A stretch of 15,213 nt of DNA from GWC2-45-19 sp964358085 (lineage in GTDB: Bacteria; Patescibacteriota; Microgenomatia; CAZETR01; Amesbacteraceae): contig CAYHNU010000014.1 of NCBI GenBank assembly GCA_964358085.1, positions 1-15,213 on the forward strand, given 5' to 3'. The notes beneath the pieces were generated by a model that had not been told where the DNA came from, searched no databases, and saw nothing but the letters and a program-made list of their open reading frames with translations. The translations under genes were made by a program, and so were the position numbers. Below are positions 12,965 through 15,213 of the stretch, piece after piece. Every line of letters begins with the position of its first letter. The first letter of the stretch is position 1.

Positions 12965-12980
12965 CCCCGCAACTGCGGGG
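12965..12980. repeat. 16-bp palindrome, copy 3
   Basis: CCCCGCAACTGCGGGG; 7-bp arms. It directly follows position 22 of the broken tRNA and precedes the GIY-YIG gene by 12 nt. Confidence 0.8.
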
Positions 12981-13001
12981 CTACCGCTGAACTACACCCC
13001 T
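12981..13001 (-). pseudogene. 5' part of a broken tRNA (acceptor and D-arm start)
   Basis: Minus strand AGGGGTG, T8, A9, GTTC, then AGCGGTAG: the classical first 22 positions of a bacterial Trp tRNA (U8, A14, G18, G19 present). The expected GAAC that would close the D stem is replaced by the palindrome. Confidence 0.65.
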
Positions 13002-13012
13002 AAGCTGAAGTA

Positions 13013-13018
13013 ATTTTA
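13013..13018 (-). promoter_or_regulatory. -10 box upstream of the broken tRNA locus
   Basis: TAAAAT on the minus strand, 11 nt before the tRNA 5' end. It would drive the broken tRNA, the GIY-YIG gene and the intact tRNA-Trp as one transcript. No clear -35. Confidence 0.35.
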
Positions 13019-13067
13019 ACAGATTTGGGTATTGACGGATGAGTGGGAGAATCTTTAGGATGAAAAG

Positions 13068-14291
13068 GTGAAGGTGGGATTTGTGAGCTTTCGGATTGCG
13101 GGGACGGATGGAGTGAGCTTAGAGGCGGAAAGATGGAGGACGATCTTGAGGCGGATGGGGCATGAAGTGACCTTTGTGGCAGGAGAACTGGACAGAAGCG
13201 GCTTGTTAATTCCGGAACTGCATTTTTCCCATCCAGACGTGTATCGGGTGCACCAAATGGTGGTGGATAATAATGTTAACTACAAAAAGATCGAAAAAGA
13301 GATTTTTGCCATGGCAGGGGTGATTGAAGGGAAGTTGAGAGAGCAGTTTCGCCGATTTAAATTTGAGAAGCTGGTGGTGGCGAACGTGTTTTCTTTACCC
13401 ATACACTTTCCTTTGGCTGTGGCCTTGGAGCGGGTGATTACGGAGTATCGGATACCCACTGTGTCCAGGAATCATGATTTTTGGTGGGAACGGCCGCGAT
13501 ATTTGAAATCTCACTGCTTTGAATTTTTTAAGCGGTGGTTTCCTCCCGCTAATTCTTTAATTACGCACGTGACCATAAACAGTTTGGCACAGAAGGAACT
13601 TAAATCCAGACAAGGACTGGAGTCGACGGTGGTCTGGGACAGTTTTGATTTTGCCGGTCGGGCAAACGGGCTTGACGAATATTCCATGCATTTTAGAGAG
13701 GATTTTGGTCTGGGGGAGAAGGACATTATTTTTTTACAGGCGACCAGGATCGTGCAGCGCAAGCAGATTGAGCTGGCTGTGGAATTGGTAAGGAAACTAG
13801 GTGATCCTCGGGCGGTGCTGGTACTGGCGGGGCGTGACGGGGACGAAAGCGGGGATTATCTACAAAAAATTAAGAGACTGGCTAAAAAGGCCGGAATCAG
13901 ACATAAATTCATTGGAAAGCGGGTAAACGGGACCAGAAAAATAAAAGAGGGGAAAAGGGTATACACGTTGTGGGATTGTTTTGCTAATTGTGATTGGGTA
14001 ACTTATCCGTCGGAGGCGGAGGGTTTTGGTAACCAATTCGTGGAAGCCGTGTATTTCAAGAAGCCGATAGTGGTGAACAGATACCCGGTATATAGGGCGG
14101 ATATTGAGCCGTTGGGGTTTGAAACAGTGGCTATAAATGGGGAAATCGCTCGGGCGGCGGTGGATAAAACACGGAGGTGGATGACCGACGCGGCGGGAAC
14201 GAGAAAAATTGTGGAGAAAAATTTCGCACTGGGAGTCAAATACTTTGCGTTTGAAGTGGTGGAAAAGAAATTGCAGAAATTGGGGTTTTAG
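13068..14291 (+). CDS. GT4-family glycosyltransferase (GT-B fold)
   Basis: 407 residues. The N-terminal acceptor domain starts 'MKVGFVSFRIAGTDGVSLEA', the donor domain contains 'FLQATRIVQRKQIELAVELV' and the E-x7-E motif in 'YPSEAEGFGNQFVEA' (Glu318, Glu326), which binds the nucleotide-sugar diphosphate. It is a soluble, membrane-associated enzyme that adds sugars to lipids or polysaccharides; donor and acceptor are unknown. GTG 13068 is the start: AGGA lies 7 nt upstream and the nearby ATG at 13060 stops after three codons. GC-rich codon use like the left flank marks it as core-type DNA. It is on the opposite strand between the L33 gene and the tRNA-Trp locus. Confidence 0.88.
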   Translation: MKVGFVSFRIAGTDGVSLEAERWRTILRRMGHEVTFVAGELDRSGLLIPELHFSHPDVYRVHQMVVDNNVNYKKIEKEIFAMAGVIEGKLREQFRRFKFEKLVVANVFSLPIHFPLAVALERVITEYRIPTVSRNHDFWWERPRYLKSHCFEFFKRWFPPANSLITHVTINSLAQKELKSRQGLESTVVWDSFDFAGRANGLDEYSMHFREDFGLGEKDIIFLQATRIVQRKQIELAVELVRKLGDPRAVLVLAGRDGDESGDYLQKIKRLAKKAGIRHKFIGKRVNGTRKIKEGKRVYTLWDCFANCDWVTYPSEAEGFGNQFVEAVYFKKPIVVNRYPVYRADIEPLGFETVAINGEIARAAVDKTRRWMTDAAGTRKIVEKNFALGVKYFAFEVVEKKLQKLGF

Positions 14292-14294
14292 AGA

Positions 14295-14465
14295 CTATTT
14301 TAACTTGCTAGTTTCTTTGTGCTCCGTGTGCTTGCGACACCGTCTGCAATATTTTGATATAGTTAGTTTGTCCGGAGTATTGACCTTGTTTCTGGTCATG
14401 ACGTAGTTCTGTGTCTTGCAGACCGGGCAAACAAAAGCAAAAAGTTGGCGATTTCCTTTGGCCAT
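14295..14465 (-). CDS. rpmG: Large-subunit ribosomal protein L33
   Basis: 56 residues: 'FVCPVCKTQNYVMTRNKVN', then 'TPDKLTISKYCRRCRKHTEH', with the Cys pairs C13/C16 and C40/C43 of the zinc-binding (C+) form of bL33, and the usual Lys-rich end H-K-E-T. Part of the 50S subunit near the E site. No Shine-Dalgarno site precedes ATG 14465; a -10 box lies 9 nt upstream instead. It converges with the glycosyltransferase with a 3-nt gap. In many bacteria rpmG is followed by trnW and secE-nusG; here that order is interrupted. Confidence 0.92.
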   Translation of the reverse strand: MAKGNRQLFAFVCPVCKTQNYVMTRNKVNTPDKLTISKYCRRCRKHTEHKETSKLK

Positions 14466-14474
14466 AGTGTGGAG

Positions 14475-14503
14475 ATTTTAACTAAAAAAACGCTCCCGCA
14501 CAA
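14475..14503 (-). promoter_or_regulatory. Candidate rpmG promoter overlapping a terminator
   Basis: On the minus strand TTGTGC (14498-14503), 17 bp, TAAAAT (14475-14480), 9 nt to the rpmG ATG. The -35 lies in the loop of the upstream terminator hairpin. Confidence 0.4.
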
Positions 14504-14519
14504 GGAGGAAGCGTTTTTT
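14485..14519 (-). terminator. Rho-independent terminator of the zinc-ribbon gene
   Basis: AAAAAACGCT and AGCGTTTTTT pair over 10 bp around a 15-base loop, followed on the minus strand by one more T. Placed 11 nt after the zinc-ribbon stop codon; it could also work from the plus strand. Confidence 0.75.
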
Positions 14520-14529
14520 GAGCTCAAAA

Positions 14530-14718
14530 TTACTGAGCGGGAACATTTGGGGTTGGGGCAGAAACGGCGTCGTTGACAACCGCTTGGGCCGCGCCGGCGT
14601 CGACTACGGGAGCGGGAGCGGCAACTATTTCTGCTGGTCCGCAATCCTCACATACCCAGATCTCACCCTGTTGGGTCATGACTTTTTGGCAATTTTTACA
14701 TTTTATTGGTTCGTTCAA
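14530..14718 (-). CDS. Small zinc-ribbon protein with Ala/Pro-rich tail
   Basis: 62 residues from TTG 14718, placed 8 nt after GAGG; a GTG at 14727 lies inside that ribosome site and is less likely. Residues 4-27 ('PIKCKNCQKVMTQQGEIWV', then C-E-D-C-G) make a rubredoxin-like zinc ribbon with two C-x-x-C pairs. The remaining 35 residues are Ala/Pro/Val-rich and probably disordered. Partner unknown; ribbons like this often bind RNA or protein. It sits between tRNA-Thr and the terminator and may be co-transcribed with the tRNAs or use a TATACT box near 14747. Confidence 0.75.
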   Translation of the reverse strand: MNEPIKCKNCQKVMTQQGEIWVCEDCGPAEIVAAPAPVVDAGAAQAVVNDAVSAPTPNVPAQ

Positions 14719-14754
14719 GATAATCACCTCACTCTCTAATTAGAGTATAGCATG

Positions 14755-14826
14755 AGCCTGGGGGGAGAATCGGACTCCCGACTTCAAACTTACCAAGTTT
14801 GCGTTCTGCCACTGAACTACCCAGGC
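14755..14826 (-). tRNA. tRNA-Thr (GGT)
   Basis: Acceptor GCCTGGG/CCCAGGC, D arm with GTAGTTCAGTGGCAGAAC, anticodon stem CAAAC/GTTTG around TTGGTAA (anticodon GGT), T stem GGGAG/CTCCC. No encoded CCA. Confidence 0.93.
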
Positions 14827-14854
14827 GGGTTATAACCCCGAGGAAGTCGAGGGG

Positions 14855-14937
14855 TGCCAGGAGTAGGATTTGAACCTACGTAGCCGTAAGGCGCCAGATT
14901 TACAGTCTGGTGTGATTGACCGCTCCACCATCCTGGC
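14855..14937 (-). tRNA. tRNA-Tyr (GTA)
   Basis: Acceptor GCCAGGA/TCCTGGC, anticodon stem CCAGA/TCTGG around CTGTAAA (anticodon GTA), long class II variable arm GCCTTACGGC, T stem GTAGG/CCTAC, discriminator A. It precedes tRNA-Thr by 28 nt on the same strand, and a GGGTTATAACCC palindrome lies between the two. Confidence 0.93.
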
Positions 14938-14976
14938 AACAGACCAATTTTACATTAAATTCTGGTATTGTGAGAA

Positions 14977-15126
14977 TTATTTACTGTTTCCGCTCTTGAG
15001 GGACTTTTTGAACTCTTTGACGGCTTCGCCTAAACCTTTGATAAATTCAGGGATCTTTTTGCCGCCGAAAAGAACTACCAGGATTAAGGCAATGATAATG
15101 ATTTCAGGAGTACCGAGATTGCTCAT
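14977..15126 (-). CDS. tatA: Twin-arginine translocase subunit TatA/E
   Basis: 49 residues: 'MSNLGTPEIIIIALILVVL' forms the single N-terminal membrane helix with the conserved Glu8, followed by the F-G-G-K-K-I-P-E hinge and the amphipathic helix 'FIKGLGEAVKEFKKSLK'. It forms the pore-like oligomer of the Tat system that exports folded proteins. Short even for TatA. It starts 4 nt after the stop of the preceding gene; the only Shine-Dalgarno site, AAGGAGGTGA, lies inside that gene's end, 14 nt away, so translation is probably coupled. Confidence 0.9.
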   Translation of the reverse strand: MSNLGTPEIIIIALILVVLFGGKKIPEFIKGLGEAVKEFKKSLKSGNSK

Positions 15127-15130
15127 GGAA

Positions 15131-15213
15131 CTATGATTCACCTCCTTCGTTTTTTACAAAGTCGAACATGATTGTAGAATAGATGAATTGTTCGAGGGAT
15201 GCAAGTGTGGTGG
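15131..15213 (-). CDS. C-terminal end of an unidentified gene (runs off the window)
   Basis: The frame is open from the window edge to TAG 15131-15133 (26 residues: 'LASLEQFIYSTIMFDFVKNE', G-G-E-S). Its tight 4-nt spacing to tatA suggests the same operon. Too short to identify. Confidence 0.5.
   Translation of the reverse strand, partial: TTLASLEQFIYSTIMFDFVKNEGGES

Larger units (their letters stand above)
12581..12980 (-). mobile_element. Palindrome-bounded GIY-YIG / tRNA-Trp insertion in a tRNA gene
   Basis: 400 bp from palindrome copy 2 to copy 3. Outside lie positions 1-22 and 49-76 of one tRNA. Inside, next to each palindrome, are Trp anticodon-loop-like pieces: TCCAAAACC after copy 3 and TCTCCAA before copy 2 (minus strand), sharing TCCAA like a duplicated target. 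The cargo is a GIY-YIG gene with one stop codon and a complete tRNA-Trp. Element status is my inference; no family of this kind is known to me by name. Confidence 0.45.

Noticed and set aside
12965..12980. Palindromes read as an anticodon arm or Rho-independent terminators
   Set aside because: The loop lacks U33 and the flanking stems do not pair as a tRNA arm; no T tract follows, so termination is not supported.
14827..14854. CCCC...GGGG stretch between tRNA-Thr and tRNA-Tyr as a hairpin
   Set aside because: Only the outer four bases pair; the inner bases do not, and there is no T tract. Only the GGGTTATAACCC palindrome is real.
14870..15136. 88-aa plus-strand ORF
   Set aside because: It runs antisense through tRNA-Tyr and tatA.

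Overview
The window looks like a chromosomal segment of an uncultivated bacterium, most likely a Candidate Phyla Radiation (Patescibacteria) member, perhaps Microgenomates-like. This is inferred from the gene families, from tRNAs that mostly lack an encoded CCA, and from several genes whose -10 box lies 6-9 nt before the start codon. TGA ends many genes, so UGA-recoded lineages are unlikely.

Layout. Both ends are GC-richer and hold ordinary genes. On the left are a 5'-truncated Nramp-like membrane protein and a KsgA/Erm-type rRNA dimethyltransferase. On the right are a GT4 glycosyltransferase and, on the minus strand, ribosomal protein L33, a small zinc-ribbon protein, tRNA-Thr, tRNA-Tyr, TatA and the tail of one more gene. 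Between them (about 2.37-12.55 kb) lies AT-richer accessory DNA: a transglutaminase-like protein, an S51 peptidase overlapping a Nudix hydrolase, an M23 peptidase with no signal peptide, a duplicated small-ORF family, a secreted nine-repeat Cys protein in an operon with a membrane-anchored partner, a stand-alone FtsK-gamma-like protein, an XRE regulator divergent from two small membrane proteins, a CxxC/HTH-like protein, and a cassette of small genes ending in a large serine recombinase.

The most striking region is 12553-13001. The two ends of a Trp-type tRNA gene (acceptor/D part and T-arm/acceptor part, still complementary as an acceptor stem) are separated by 400 bp. The insert is bounded by two near-identical 16-bp palindromes. 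It holds a GIY-YIG endonuclease gene with one nonsense codon and a complete tRNA-Trp(CCA) that is extended by a flanking inverted repeat. A third copy of the palindrome is embedded in frame in the Nramp-like gene. The serine recombinase reading frame runs straight into the CCA end of the broken tRNA and finishes inside the intact one. My reading is a selfish palindrome/GIY-YIG cassette that broke a tRNA-Trp gene and carries, or lies beside, a replacement tRNA.
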